A stretch of DNA of 64,000 nt. Origin: Paragordius varius (taxonomy: Eukaryota; Nematomorpha). The stretch lies in NCBI GenBank assembly GCA_964247055.1, contig OZ176051.1, positions 5,580,001 through 5,644,000 of the forward strand. The letters are read 5' to 3'. The notes under the pieces were generated by a model. The model did not search any database. It had not been told where the DNA came from and was given only the letters and a program-made list of their open reading frames with translations. The number at the start of each line of letters is the position of its first letter. Position 1 is the first letter of the stretch. The translations under genes and the position numbers were made by a program. Below, one piece after another: positions 52,875 through 64,000 of this stretch.

Positions 52875-55800
52875 TTTTTAAGATTTGCGTGATTATTTAA
52901 TATTTTCCATTAATAGCATATATATTAAATAATAAATGGGCAAAACTATTAATGAATAATTGTTTTGAAAAATTAAATCCTAATTTTAAATATTTTAATT
53001 CTTTAACTTTTGACATAATTTGTATCGCTCCAACTGGATATTTTCCTTTAGCTGTTTCCCCGCTCAACATGGTACAATCTGCACCATCAACAACTGCATT
53101 ACCTACATCGCTAACTTCCGCTCGGGTAGGTCGCGGGTTAATGAGCATGCTTTCTAACATCTATTACGTGTAGCAAGCATTTTAAAAATATTTTATATGA
53201 GAAATTTTTATTTTTAACTATTTTAACATATGATGAGATACAATTACTTGAGTAGCGCATATACAGGCCTTACCAGCAACATTGCATCGTGCAATAATCA
53301 TTTTTTGAGCTAAAAACACCTTTTCAGGTTCAATTTCAATGCCCATATCGCCTCTGGCCACCATTACCCCATCCGATTCGTTTATGATTTCATTGATGCT
53401 TGAACAAAATAAATTTAGTTTACATTTAATTAAATTTAGTTTTTAGCGTTTAACTTTGCAAAATCAATTACTTTTTGAGGCCTTGATACGACTCCACTTT
53501 AGCAATGACTAGAGTACTTTTACCATCATCGCCTAGTGCCTTTCTAACTTCCTTTACGCCGGCTGCATCACGCATAAATGATGCAAAGATTATGTCAACC
53601 TTCGAATATAAAATAATAAAATTATAATACCGCCTGAAAATTATTTACCATAATACTTTAAAACAATATTTATCTTAAAATATCAAACCGTTTAAGGGCA
53701 CTTTATTAAGAATTATATTATTGCTACAATATAAATTATTGTTGTGTTCCTGACTTTCCAGATATTTAATAAAGATCTTACTTAAAACTAAAATGCGCTT
53801 ACATTATTTGCTACGCCAAATCTAATGTCATTGTAATCCTTTTCAGAAATGGCCGGTAAATCCACAAACACACCTGGTAAATTAATACCCTTAAAGCTAC
53901 CAATTTTACCACCATTTTCTATCTGGCAATCCAGGAAATCGTTGCCTACAAAAAGAATTATAGTGAGAGAACATGATTAAATCAATATATATTTTTTTAC
54001 ATTTTTAATAAGGCAATCAATACCTTTGCTTTTGACTATAGCAGAAATTATTCCATCGTCAATGTAAATTTTATTGCCAACCGATAAAGATTCCACGAGT
54101 TTCGGATAATCAACATAAAGGATGTTGGCATTTCCAGCTTTAGCATAATGCTTATCAATGGTAAGTCTCAAAATTTTGCCCTCGACCAGTGTTATTTCTT
54201 GAATGTTTGGCTTTAAACGTGTTGAAAATATAAACGATTAGTTAGTATAAATTAAGGATGAGTTTTCTCCTCTAAAGAAAGATTTTTTCATTTTAAATAT
54301 CTAAAATGTTTCAATTATAAAAAAAGAAATCAACACACGACTTTTAAATAAATTGAATATTAGCCAGCATTTTAAATTTTGGCTTATTATACCAATCACC
54401 GTATTATCATATGGATCTAATTTTAAATATTACATCTGTATTTTATTTGGGGTATCTGAAAAAATTATAATCAATTTTTTGTTTGTATAATGTTTAATAT
54501 ATAAAAAATTATTTGCAATAAAAGTAAAATTGAATTATTAAATTAACTCATACCTCAAGAATACCAGTTCTAATCTTTGGCCCTTTGATGTCTAACGCTA
54601 TTGCGACCGGTACTTTGGGTTTAAATGTGTCAATTGCAGCTCTAATATTGTTGATGGTACCTTTGTGATACTATTACGTATAGATATATGTTATATCTTG
54701 TAAATTATTAATCCATTATTTAATTATTGGCAAAACTAGTTGATAAAATTAAATATTAATATAAGTAATCTAATTTTAGATCACGTTTAACATCGGCCCA
54801 CTTAAAGGTAAGCGTGTCCAACACAAATAGCTTCGCGGACGGCATTTTCAACTCTAAAAAACTGGTAGACCGCATTCGAAATATATATATATGGGTATTT
54901 ATTAATTTGATTTCAAACAAAGACTAAAATGTAGAAACACAAGATAGCAATTTTTTCTAGTTCCTACCAATCGGATAGATTAATATAGAAAAATGGTTTG
55001 GGTGATATTGATTTTGTTAAAATTTTGCCAGCATATTTTTGAAAATTATCAAGTTACAAATTTTTCAAGGGCCGCCGCATGTAAAGTCTCGGAGGGCCGC
55101 GTGTCTGACACACTTTTGCTCTAAACATTTGAATTTCCGTAGACTGTCCACAAAAAAATGAAAAAAGACCCCAAAACGGATTTGTTACTACTGCTCAAGG
55201 CCCATATAATCACCATTATTTTATATTTAATTTAGCAGTGATTTATTTTAAATGCGTTTGTGGCCCTTAGCCAAATTATAAAATTTATAAAAAAACAATT
55301 TTTCCTAAAGCCCATTAATCTGTAAGTGTAACCATTACTTTTTATACCTCCCCCCCCCTTCCCCGAATCAAAAAACTATATTTTTGCATACAGGCTACCC
55401 CCATTTTTCACATTGTTTTAAATTTTATTAGGTATGTTTTGAATATCTTAGATAAAAGTAGCATATCTCTCAAATTTTACCGTTAATATGTCAATACTTT
55501 TTAGCAATTTATATAATTAAGCCAATGTAAATATGAAAGTGAAAAAACCAAATTAACAAAAAACTATGGAAAACTGGACCAAAAAAATCAAAAAAAAATC
55601 TAGAATCGAAACCTACAAAAAAAAACAGATTGAGTGTTACATATTTCTTAGCAACCCTAATTCTTGCCAAATATTATGATGGTGTTCGATAGATTTGAAT
55701 ATAATGGTAACTTTAATAAAACAAATGAGTTTCTAGTTTAAAGGTTTTAAAAAAATTATTCCGACAGATTCTCTGTGCAAATTATCATTAATATCCCTCA

Positions 55801-56319
55801 TATAAATATAGCAGATCCACGTGACATTAAATGAGCTGAATAAATTGTAAAAAAATTTGAATATCAGACAAATAGCAAAAAACAGTACAAACCATTAAAC
55901 CTATTTTTCGAACAATATTCAAATTATATACCTTACCCCTGATATTATTAAAAAATAAAATTTTGTTTAAAATTAACACATAATACACAAAAAATGATAA
56001 ATTTTCCCATAAAGATACTTCATATCAATATTTCAATTTTAAAGTTAAAGTGTTCAAGGGTAAATTTGAGGTGTAAATGGTGTATATATATATATATAAA
56101 TAAATTACCTCATGATCGCCATGTGAAAAATTTAAACGAGCAACATTCATACCAGCCTTAATCATTTCGATTAAAATTGAGACATCTCTTGAGGCCGGTC
56201 CTAAACACAACAATTTAAAGGGGAAAAATATTACCAATGGTACAAATAATTCCAGTTTTTCGTAAATGCCCAGGAATTTGATCGATATTTAAATCACAAG
56301 CGTGTTGTAAGTTAATCAT
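51321..56319 (-). CDS. PK: Pyruvate kinase
   Basis: Catalyses the last glycolytic step, phosphoenolpyruvate plus ADP to pyruvate plus ATP, as a cytosolic tetramer. Eleven exons: 56235-56319, 56109-56200, 54554-54670, 54024-54210, 53803-53945, 53472-53599, 53248-53398, 53008-53160, 52462-52628, 52057-52175, 51321-51490. All phases agree: 1,512 nt, 503 aa. Motifs: [24 protein letters not shown] (substrate Arg), [27 protein letters not shown] (B domain), the catalytic Lys in [19 protein letters not shown] (metal-binding Glu/Asp), [29 protein letters not shown]. The allosteric loop reads LTQTGKTA and the C-terminal loop [12 protein letters not shown], so a fructose-bisphosphate site may remain. 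The N-terminus is short, starting [13 protein letters not shown]. Intron 1 is 34 nt and intron 2 is 1,438 nt with repeat debris. Confidence 0.96.
52832..52872. repeat. (TA)n microsatellite in a pyruvate kinase intron
   Basis: About 41 nt of pure alternating TA lies in the 379-nt intron between exons 8 and 9. Other long (TA)n tracts are at 965-991, 27543-27574 and 20271-20287. Confidence 0.9.
54671..56108. other. Large pyruvate kinase intron with repeat remnants
   Basis: This 1.4-kb intron is far longer than its neighbours. It contains a short GC-rich island near 55068-55115 with repeated GGGCCGC, resembling the ends of hAT-type MITEs, and a foldback family-B right end near 56040-56098. No intact element was delimited. 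Confidence 0.5.
56040..56098. repeat. Solo end of a foldback-like family-B element
   Basis: AAGTGTTCAAGGGTAAATTT followed by GAGGTGTAAATGGTGTATAT matches the right terminus of the elements at 33385 and 37701. No matching left end was seen within the intron, so it is a truncated or internally deleted copy. Confidence 0.5.
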
Positions 56320-57960
56320 GACTTCTTTTGCGTTTATTTAGAATATTCTATAGAATTACTATATAACTAATAATACTATTTCAAAAAAGGATAAGGCATT
56401 TCAATAAACAAATTTTATTTTTACGTTGACATTGTAGAATAATAATTTAACTACCTCAATACTGTTTTATCTATTTAAAGGAATCATAAATATATTTAAC
56501 TATTCAGCTATGATAACTATTTTTTTAATTTACTAAATAATTAGGGCGTTTACTGGTTTGATTATATAATGTATAAAAATAATTATTTATTACGCACGTG
56601 GTTAAAAGAATAAGAGATAAAAGTTGCTTAAGAAACACACATCTATGAATATCAAATATCAATGTTCTAGATTTAAAAAATCAATAATATAAATATAAAT
56701 CTAATGAGGCTATGATTAAATTTTTGTGCAGGTAAAATGTTTCTACGGCTTAAATTGTTAAACATATTGCATGCATATTTGACGGTGCCCGTGTATGCTT
56801 CTAACATCCTTGTTTATTTATATTTATATCTGAGTTTTAGCAGAATTTTAAATCCTGAATGTAATCTCCCTATTTAAGCTAATACGTGTAAATGAATCAA
56901 ACAACTCAGTTTGATTTTTATCTAAGATAGATAGATATTTGGCGAGTGCCCACATGTGGGCGTTGGCCTTTGGAATAATGTCGGTTCGTATGCTACGGTT
57001 AAGCCTATTATTACTCGACATTTATCATCAAATATAATTATTAGTTAATTCGGTTAAAAATTATAAGCATGGATGTTTGCCAGGAATATGCAAACCACAG
57101 GTTTTCAGATTATAATTGTGTCTAATGTTTATCTTGTGTCGATTAACAGCGTAAATAATTTTTGGTCAGCTGATTGATAAAAATTTTATCTCGGTTCTGG
57201 CATGTACGGATTCCTCAAGCGATGAATATTATTTGCTTAGTCACACATTAAGAAACAATTATTGTGTCATTTGCATAACTTTGCTAAGGAGTGCACCAAA
57301 TCGAGTTTTATTTCGGTATGCAATTTGTTTTTTGGGTGGATTTTTAATTTTTCGCCATTCTGTTCCCGATCCAAACGTTTAATATTCGAAAGCTTTCAGA
57401 GTCAATCAGAATGATTTCCGAAAGCTATTTGGAAAAGTCTTGAGAGTACGATTGATTTTGAAACCTATTATGTGTCATTCACGTATAGTTGATATTTTTA
57501 ACTTGTTGCAGCTGTTTAGTACTGAGTCCATTGTAATCAATGCATGCTGAGCAAAAGATCATCTTTACATGGAACGCCAAAAATAATCGTTTATAACGTT
57601 TTTTGAGATGTAAAGATTTGGCTATTAAGTATAATGTAACGTATTAGATTATGGGTTAAAAAAATGATGGAGCATAGATCTTTTCAAAATTTAGCGATGA
57701 TTTTTGTTGTTATCTTTCAGGTAAATTATAAAAAATTGTATCCTTGGTATCGCAAGGAATTTTATATATTTGAATGTTATTAGTCAATTTGTTTATAAAA
57801 ATGGATACTAGCGTATTGGTTCCCATGCCCGATTTCTATTGGTGACAAATCCGATTTATATTCGGTAAAGCGTTAAGGATGTGGTGTTGCCTGTCGCGTC
57901 GTGACAGCAATACAAGAAAAGTAAAAACAAAATTGATAAATGTGATCTCTTTTTTCTCAA
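56320..57960. other. Gene-free stretch upstream of pyruvate kinase
   Basis: 1.6 kb with no supportable exon or RNA gene on either strand. It includes the presumed promoter of the pyruvate kinase gene just above 56319, but no specific element was recognised. Confidence 0.5.
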
Positions 57961-58648
57961 CAGGGTAACGAAACCTAGGAACCCAATAATTTTTATTTAA
58001 TCGCAGATATTGAACAAAAATAAATTAATTTTTTATGGCCATTTTGACGATTAATCGTTACACGCATGCCTGGTTGTATCTATATGCTTAAAATAGTTTT
58101 TTTGGATTTAATGGCGGAAACATGGATTTAAGGAAATGAGCGCTTTAGAATAAAAATATTTTTTCATATATTCAAATTTATAACAGGGATTAGTAGCAAA
58201 GTTTCTAAATAAAACTTTATTATTTTTCTATAGAGTGACCATTTTTACCCATTGTACTTGATTTACAACTAAACCAAATCACTACATATGGATAAAATGA
58301 ATTTAAAAAATTGCTAACGGTTTTTGTAAAATAAGTAAAATCTGTACTCCTTATAATTGGAGCTTAAAAAAATAAATTATAAAAATGTTATATTCACAAC
58401 TTGATATCTCTAGACTAAAAATTATTTAAATTATTATACTATTTTATGAAATTCAATAAATGAAAAGTAAGGAACCAAAAGAGGACCTACTCGAAATTCA
58501 AAAGTTCCCGTTAAATTAAGTAATAGTTCCAAAATTTTAGGAATCACCCTGGTTCCATTTTAAAATTCTTAGGTACCGGACCGGTTCCAGCCTTCCAGGA
58601 ACCACCCCGGTACCGGTTTTTATTTTTTCTAGCCGGTTAGAATCCCTG
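57961..58648. mobile_element. Possible hAT-type MITE
   Basis: The right end reads, on the minus strand, CAGGGATTCTAACCGG, followed by repeated GGTACC and GGTTCC motifs (58556-58648), as in common hAT MITEs. A possible left end CAGGGTAACGAAACC begins at 57961. The flanking 8-mers do not match, so the left boundary is doubtful and only the right end is well supported. Confidence 0.4.
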
Positions 58649-59600
58649 ATATTATACGGTCTGTGTTTTCTCTTATTCTTCAGTGGGGATTGACTAGATC
58701 TTTCTTAAACCTCACAAACAGAGAAAATCTTTAATAAGTACATATTAGTTTAGACCTCCGACATTCCAGGGATACTGCCAGCCCATATTTGTTAGGCGAC
58801 TGTGGACGTTAACTGGAATGATCCATCCAGGTTAGCCTATAGTTTAGCGGAATGTGTACCGCTTCGACTAAGATATCATTCTATATGGACTCAAGGCTCC
58901 CCATTTGTATGTCTTTGCTTTTTAGCATATTAATAGGAGGCTGTCAGGCTTGCCGTAGTCGCATAGGAGGAAAGATTGGCGCAGGCACGGGAAAGTTTAT
59001 GTTTCTAGTACCAAGCTGCACAGTTCCACGTGTAACTTAGAGATATTCATTCATATATTTATCTATATTTTACTTAATTGTTTATCTAAAATTTCTAATA
59101 TATTAATCTCGACGATCTTTATAAGACCTAGACAATTCTAACACTATTATAGTATAAGAAAGTTTGCAAACAACATTAATATAAAACTATTTTAAACATT
59201 TACTGTTTGAACATTTGCAACTCTATATTTACTAAAAGTAAAAATAGATATCAATAGTAATTTTTAATGGGCATTAATCAGAGATAAAATTTCAGTGTAA
59301 ATGAGTGCGGAATTTTGAACGTAGGAATCATATCAAAGAGGGGAAATCAATTAAGGAAAATAAAATATTTTAGATATAAATCTCAAAATCATTCAAAATA
59401 TAAAAGCGGTATAAAAATAATCTCGTTTCGATAAAAATTTGATTATTAGATATTTTAAATGGATTTTAACTAGAATTTATAAAAACCTAAACAAAATTAA
59501 AGAGCGAAAATTTCGACCGTTTCAATAAAACACACATTTATCAAACCTTAAAATTGAATCATTTGTATTAATATATATCCTATAGATAGGCTTTATATCC
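58649..59600. other. Gene-free stretch before the hAT element
   Basis: No gene is supported. A 62-codon plus-strand open frame at 58852-59040 lies in a slightly GC-richer block without recognisable domains. Confidence 0.5.
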
Positions 59601-61298
59601 CTTTAAAACAGGGGTGTCCAACAGGGTACTCGCGAGCCACTAGTGGCTCATTGAAAATAAAAAAATTTTTTTTAAAAAATAATTTCTAACATTTTTAAAA
59701 AAATTTTATATGTAAATTATGCATTTTTATTTTGACATTTAAATTATTTTTAGAAACTTTTAATAAAATTCTTCATTATAAATATCTATCAACGCATACA
59801 TTTAATCATTTATAAGACACATTTTTTCCTGCATATTATTTCCAACTTCAAGATGATAATTTTCACATAGGTATTTAAAATAATTTATTTAGCTTTCATA
59901 CCAATACTGGGAATTATAATTTGAGTCCATTATAACATTGAAATACATGGAAAAAATAGTTTTTTAAAATAATTTATTTAGCTTTCATACCAATACTGGG
60001 AATTAAAATTTGGGTCCAATGAAACATTGAAATACTTGCAAAAAATATTTTAAAATAATTTATTTAGCTTTCAATATGCATAAATCTAAAAGAGTAACTA
60101 GAAAATACAATCCCGACTGAGAATTAAAATATGGGTTTACTCAAATTTTCAACAAAGCGGAGTGCCTTATTTGCAAATTTACGACAAACGGGTTTCGCGA
60201 ATATAATTTAAAAAGACATGCCAATACCATGCATTTGGATTTTATTAATATATGACTACAGAAATGAAAATAATAAAATTAGAATCTTTAAAAAATATTA
60301 ATAATCTCCAACCAACAATTTTATTCACGCAACCTTATCCGATAGTAAAGGCAAGTTATATTGTTGCCACCCCAAAATGAAGCCTTATTCTGATGGTGAG
60401 TTTGTAATGCGTACTGGAAATTATAAAATGTGTTTTGCCTAATAAAGTTGTATTAATATCCGGTATAAGTCTTTCGCTCAATACTATGTGTCGACGAATT
60501 ACAGACATCGCGGAAGAAATTTAACTTCTAAAAGAAAAAATTCAATTTGTGGCGTTTTCCTTATCATTTGATGAAACCACAAATATAATCAACATATCAC
60601 AATTGGCAGTCTTTATTCGAGGGATAGATGAATTTTTTAATATAACAGAAGATATGTTAGGCTTAATTCCGATGAAAAATACAACTAAGGGAGATGATAT
60701 GTTTCATGCAATTTTAAAATGTATTGAGGACACTAAATTAATTATGAGGGCGCTATCTTGTTTAACAACAGATGGTGCCCCAGCTATGACGGGAAAAAAC
60801 AAGGGAACCGTGAAATTATTGTTAAATAAGATCGAATCCGATGGTATTAATATCGACCATATTATAATGCATTGCATGATTCACCGTGAAAATCACTGCG
60901 CACATGCTCTGACAATGGATAATGTTATGACCGTTGTTATTAAAGTAGTTAATTTTATAAAATCTCATGCTTTGAAGCATAGGCAGTTTAAGGAGTTATT
61001 AAAAGTTCATCAGAATATTGAGATCGTATATTTTTTTCAAATGTAAGGTGGCTTAGTCGAGGGAAATGTATAAAAAGGTTTTATTATTTATTAAAATAAA
61101 TAAAAAATTTTCTATTGCAGAATAATTATTTGGTAGAGGAATTAACCAATGAAGATTGGTTGTCAGATTTATGCTTTTCCCTAGATATTACCGAAAAACT
61201 AAATCAATTAAATGAATCTTTGAGCAAGATAATTTGATTGTTGATGCAAATAACCATATTAAAGGGTTTTGTAAAAAATTGACGCTATTTGAATGCCA

Positions 61299-61838
61299 GA
61301 AGATCAGACAATTCTGGCGGAAGGCGCCATCTCCTTAAGTTATAAATCAAGAAGGAGTATAGATAGTTAGTCTACCGAGTTGCAGGTTAGATATATTAGT
61401 ATATACTAATTAGCAACAGAGACTATGAGAAACCAAAAAAACACTGTCAACAAAATTTGGTTTCTTGATTTTCTAATTATAAAAAGCTTAATCCTGGCTT
61501 AACGATTATAAGGAGTCATAATATTTGGTTGAATTTTGGTATTATCGGTTGTCTAATATGGACTCTAGGCTCTATAATATTCATTTCTCCTACTCTATTC
61601 GGTTTCAATCAAAACTCAATATATATACAATTCCTGAATTGACAGTGTTTACCCGTGTTCATTATGTGTGGCTGATGAGTCCACAAAAAGGACGAAACGC
61701 GTCTCACACTATGACACGTGGTAAACACTGTCAACAAAAGTTGGTTTCTCATAGTCTCTGTTGCTAATTAGGATATACTAATATATCAAACCTGCAACTC
61801 GGTAGACTAACTATCTATACTCCTTCTTGATTTATTGT
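61299..61838 (+). mobile_element. Nested 540-bp element with long inverted arms and a hammerhead ribozyme
   Basis: The hAT frame is interrupted here; the 13-bp sequence TATTTGAATGCCA is present on both sides (61286-61298 and 61839-61851). The arms of roughly 90-115 bp are inverted copies: AATCAAGAAGGAGTATAGAT near 61345 and its complement ending near 61832. The right half carries a hammerhead ribozyme. A variable-length target duplication plus hammerhead suggests a non-autonomous retrozyme or Penelope-like relative, which often have inverted repeat copies; no coding region is present. It is younger than the hAT it sits in. Confidence 0.75.
61641..61732 (+). ncRNA. Hammerhead ribozyme, type I (predicted)
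   Basis: The conserved core is complete: CTGATGA (61672-61678), stem II GTCC/GGAC (61679-61682 with 61690-61693) closed by ACAAAAA, then GAAA (61694-61697), a minimal stem III ACGCGT and the cleavage triplet GTC ending at 61703. Stem I is long: GTGTGG (61666-61671) pairs with TCACAC (one G-U), CGTGT (61654-61658) with ACACG (61714-61718), and GACAGTGTTTACC (61641-61653) with GGTAAACACTGTC (61720-61732). The predicted cut is after 61703. The palindromic ACGCGT of stem III is typical of animal type I hammerheads that work as dimers. Confidence 0.88.
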
Positions 61839-62716
61839 TATTTGAATGCCATTTAAAAAAAATTATGCTGAACATTTTCCAGAATCGAACAGATTTAAAG
61901 CTGGTAAAACTAACGATTTTTCAAAATATGCAGATCAAATTAACATATTATCAAGAGCTTTTAATCGATACGGGGATATATCAAAATATGAAAAAATATT
62001 TGATTTATTTTGTTGTCCATTCTACGTTAAAGCTATCAACGCTCCTATTAATTTACAAATGTTACCAGATTTGCAATCCAAGAATGAATTAAAATTATTA
62101 TTTGAGCAAACAAATAAAATTGAATTTTATAAATAATATATAACGTTTGATAAATTTCCTAATTAAAGAATTTTTGCACAAAGGTTAATTTGTGCTTTTG
62201 GGTCGTGCACTTATCTTCGTGAAAGTTTTTTTTCTAAAATGAAATACACAAAATCTCTTTCACGTTCTTTATTAACTGATGAAAACTTGGAGAATGAATT
62301 GAGATGTGCTGTATAAAATAATGATATAGATCTGAATAAACAAAAAAATTAAACAAATATCCCATTAAAAATTTAATTATGCAATGAAAAATATTTATTT
62401 CTTTTATTAGATAAAAAAGGTTACATTTTGGCGATTAAATTCGCCACAGTCTACTCTAGTCATACTATCGAATTGCAATAAGTTTACCATATCCATGTAT
62501 TTTTATCTTTTTTTTATCCATTGATATAATTTAATTAGCAAAGCATTATTATATTTATACTGTTTATTTTCTTTTTGATATGAAAATTACATCTATATGT
62601 TAACATAATAAATTTATTTGTTACCAATGTCATATAAATAAAAAGTGGCTCTTTGGAATTTTGAGGTCGAAAAGGTGGCTCTTCAAGCCATTTGTGTTGG
62701 ACTCCCTGCTTTAAAA

Positions 62717-63375
62717 CAATCTAGTTTATAACAAATATTTTTTCATTTTTTTGCATACATCTTTTATATTTGTGAAGTATCATTATATACAAGTGGCTGT
62801 TACAGAAACATCATGTGTGGAAGAGCATCAAGGGACCTCCTCTGTAGACATTGGCGATGTAAGTCTGCTACACATTTTCTTGTATACCCTGATATAAAGA
62901 AAATTGTAAAGACGGAAAAATTGTTAACTATATGATTTTCGTTGTCAGAGCAATTTAACTTGATTCACCTTGAAATAATTTTTGTAAATCTATAACTTGC
63001 TTGCCATTTGTCATTTCATAGATTTTAAGTCATTGTGATGTTATCATAAATCTTGAATTAGTTGCCAATTATGTATATCGATTATTTCCCAACTTTGATT
63101 TTAACGTGCTCAGTATATACTTTTTATTGCATATATTTGTTAGAAGCCCTGAATAATGATATGACGTTGGCTGAGGCAAGTAAAAGCATGGAAGGCGATA
63201 AGGGGCAAGTCTGCCACACCCTTTTCTGGATAATCAGTATCAGGGGTGAAAGAACATCAATCTAACTTGACAGTTTCAGTCTGTACAATACTCCCCAATG
63301 CCCTTACAAAGCCTTTACGGGGGATAATTGAATTGATATTTACCTGCGTGTAAATTAACGCAGAAAAGTTTCGTT
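62717..63375 (+). other. Region with possible short exons upstream of CHID1
   Basis: Plus-strand segments bounded by splice-like sites are open: 62802-62860 (TSCVEEHQGTSSVDIGD then GTAAGT), 62952-62984 (QFNLIHLEIIF) and an ALNNDMTLAEASKSMEGDK segment from 63144. Phases do not join cleanly and no family is recognised, so a gene is not claimed. Note the similar GCAAGTCTGCCACAC / GTAAGTCTGCTACAC strings after two of them, which suggests a local duplication. Confidence 0.3.
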
Positions 63376-64000
63376 ATGATAATTATTTTATTTTCTCTGC
63401 TGACATGCTTAATTTATTCCCATGCAACTCTTTCCAAATTGGATAAAAAAAGTAGTCCGAAAGAAAAGGTTGGTATATATAATAAAAATTAGGCAAAAAC
63501 CATCCTATCCATTGAAAAAAGGAATTTAGTGAAAGAAGTTTTTGATGTAGAATCGTACTCACAAAACGCATATTTATATTGCAAATCCACAGAATGCATG
63601 ACGAAAAAATTTCCCAACAAAGTTTTAGCCTATCTTACACCAGTTCATAAATATTAATAACTGTAGTGGAATAAAAAAGGATATGAATATGCTAAAATAT
63701 TTTCAAACAAAATTGATTATCTATCCCCTGTTTGGTACGTGGTCAAACCCAATTGCAACATCGAAACGTTTATGGATAAAAGTAATTATATATTTAAATT
63801 TAGCATGGTTTGACGAGTTTCCCAGAGACCACACTAAAATAGGTATAAATATTTAAGAAAATTAGTTCCCAGATTTAAATTTGAAGAATGGGATGCAAAT
63901 GCCTATAAAATGTTAAAAGATGAATATGAAATACAAAAATGCGTTGATAAAATATCGCATATTTTACAACAATTTGACGGATTGGTATTAGAAATCTGGC
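63376..64000 (+). CDS. CHID1: CHID1-like chitinase domain protein (5' part)
   Basis: CHID1 (SI-CLP) is a secreted/lysosomal glycosyl hydrolase 18-fold protein that binds saccharides. Exon 1 has the start and signal peptide (MIIILFSLLTCLIYSHA) followed by TLSKLDKKSSPKEK, matching the human N-terminus after the signal. Exons: 63376-63468, 63493-63642, 63667-63781, 63804-63842, 63866 onward past the window end. Motifs: NKVLAYLTPWNKKGYEYAK, IDYLSPVWYVV, VPRFKFEEW, FDGLVLEIW. The four introns are 24, 24, 22 and 23 nt, all GT-AG, and each is required to keep the frame and the homology. Exon 4 is only 39 nt. The 3' part lies outside the window. Confidence 0.93.

Larger units (their letters stand above)
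60076..62312 (+). pseudogene. Broken hAT transposase
   Basis: In order: a BED zinc finger (CLICKFTTNGFREYNLKRH with a following CxxxxH-like end NTMH), an ISLSLNTMCRRITDIAE segment, the RNase-H-like core starting VAFSLSFDETTNI with the first catalytic Asp, CLTTDGAPAMTGKNKG with the second, MHCMIHRENHCAHAL, NFIKSHALKHRQFKELL, and after the nested insertion NYAEHFPESNRFKAG, then a decayed dimerisation region (LTDENLENELRC). Several in-frame stops and frameshifts interrupt it, and a 540-bp element splits it at 61299. The longest intact stretch is 60549-61046. This type is close to animal GTF2IRD2/ZBED5-like transposases. Confidence 0.9.
59609..62708 (+). mobile_element. Full-length hAT transposon (ZBED/GTF2IRD2-type), inactive
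   Basis: The element starts CAGGGGTGTCCAAC and ends GTTGGACTCCCTG, the Charlie-like hAT termini. It is flanked by a perfect 8-bp duplication CTTTAAAA (59601-59608 and 62709-62716). It is 3,100 bp, of which 540 bp plus a 13-bp duplication are a later nested insertion. Near the left end an 87-bp block beginning AAAATAATTTATTTAGC is repeated in tandem (59877, 59966, partly 60052). The transposase inside is broken. Confidence 0.92.

Overview
The window is eukaryotic and animal-like: about three-quarters A+T, standard genetic code, and genes split into many small exons with GT-AG introns. The host genes I could identify are BLTP1/KIAA1109, an IMP1-type mitochondrial inner membrane peptidase, a reeler-domain secreted protein, pyruvate kinase, and the CHID1 glycosyl hydrolase-like protein. 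Several introns are only 22-34 nt long. Such tiny introns in an animal point to a reduced parasite. A dicyemid is my leading guess because dicyemids are known for introns of this size; an orthonectid or a myxozoan is possible. This is inference, not identification.

Layout. 1-3066 (-): an unrecognised, partial multi-exon gene interrupted by a Helitron (1294-2809). 3067-7348: gene-poor, with a second Helitron (6183-7099). 7349-36707 (-): a complete BLTP1 gene. I resolved 74 exons by reading the reverse strand against remembered human BLTP1; every exon-exon phase agrees and the sum is 4,336 codons plus stop. One of its introns holds a dead mariner and another a foldback-like element. The BLTP1 start codon lies only 38 bp from the divergent start codon of the IMP1 gene (36746-37266, +).

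37267-49450 is repeat territory. It has a foldback-like element, then three tandem units; two of the three carry a 2.2 kb transposon whose empty site is preserved in the first unit, and each copy of that transposon contains another foldback-like element with minisatellite arms. 49686-50302 (+) is a reeler gene. 51321-56319 (-) is a complete 11-exon pyruvate kinase (503 aa).

56320-63375 is mostly non-genic. It contains a possible hAT-type MITE and a full-length but dead hAT element (59609-62708, perfect 8-bp target duplication). Nested inside the hAT is a 540-bp element with long inverted arms, a 13-bp target duplication and a well-formed type I hammerhead ribozyme. 63376-64000 (+) is the 5' part of CHID1, with four introns of 22-24 nt.

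The genes do not form a pathway. They are unrelated housekeeping or secretory genes set in transposon-rich DNA. The most notable signals are the ultra-short introns, the 38-bp bidirectional gene start, the minisatellite-armed foldback family and the ribozyme-bearing element.
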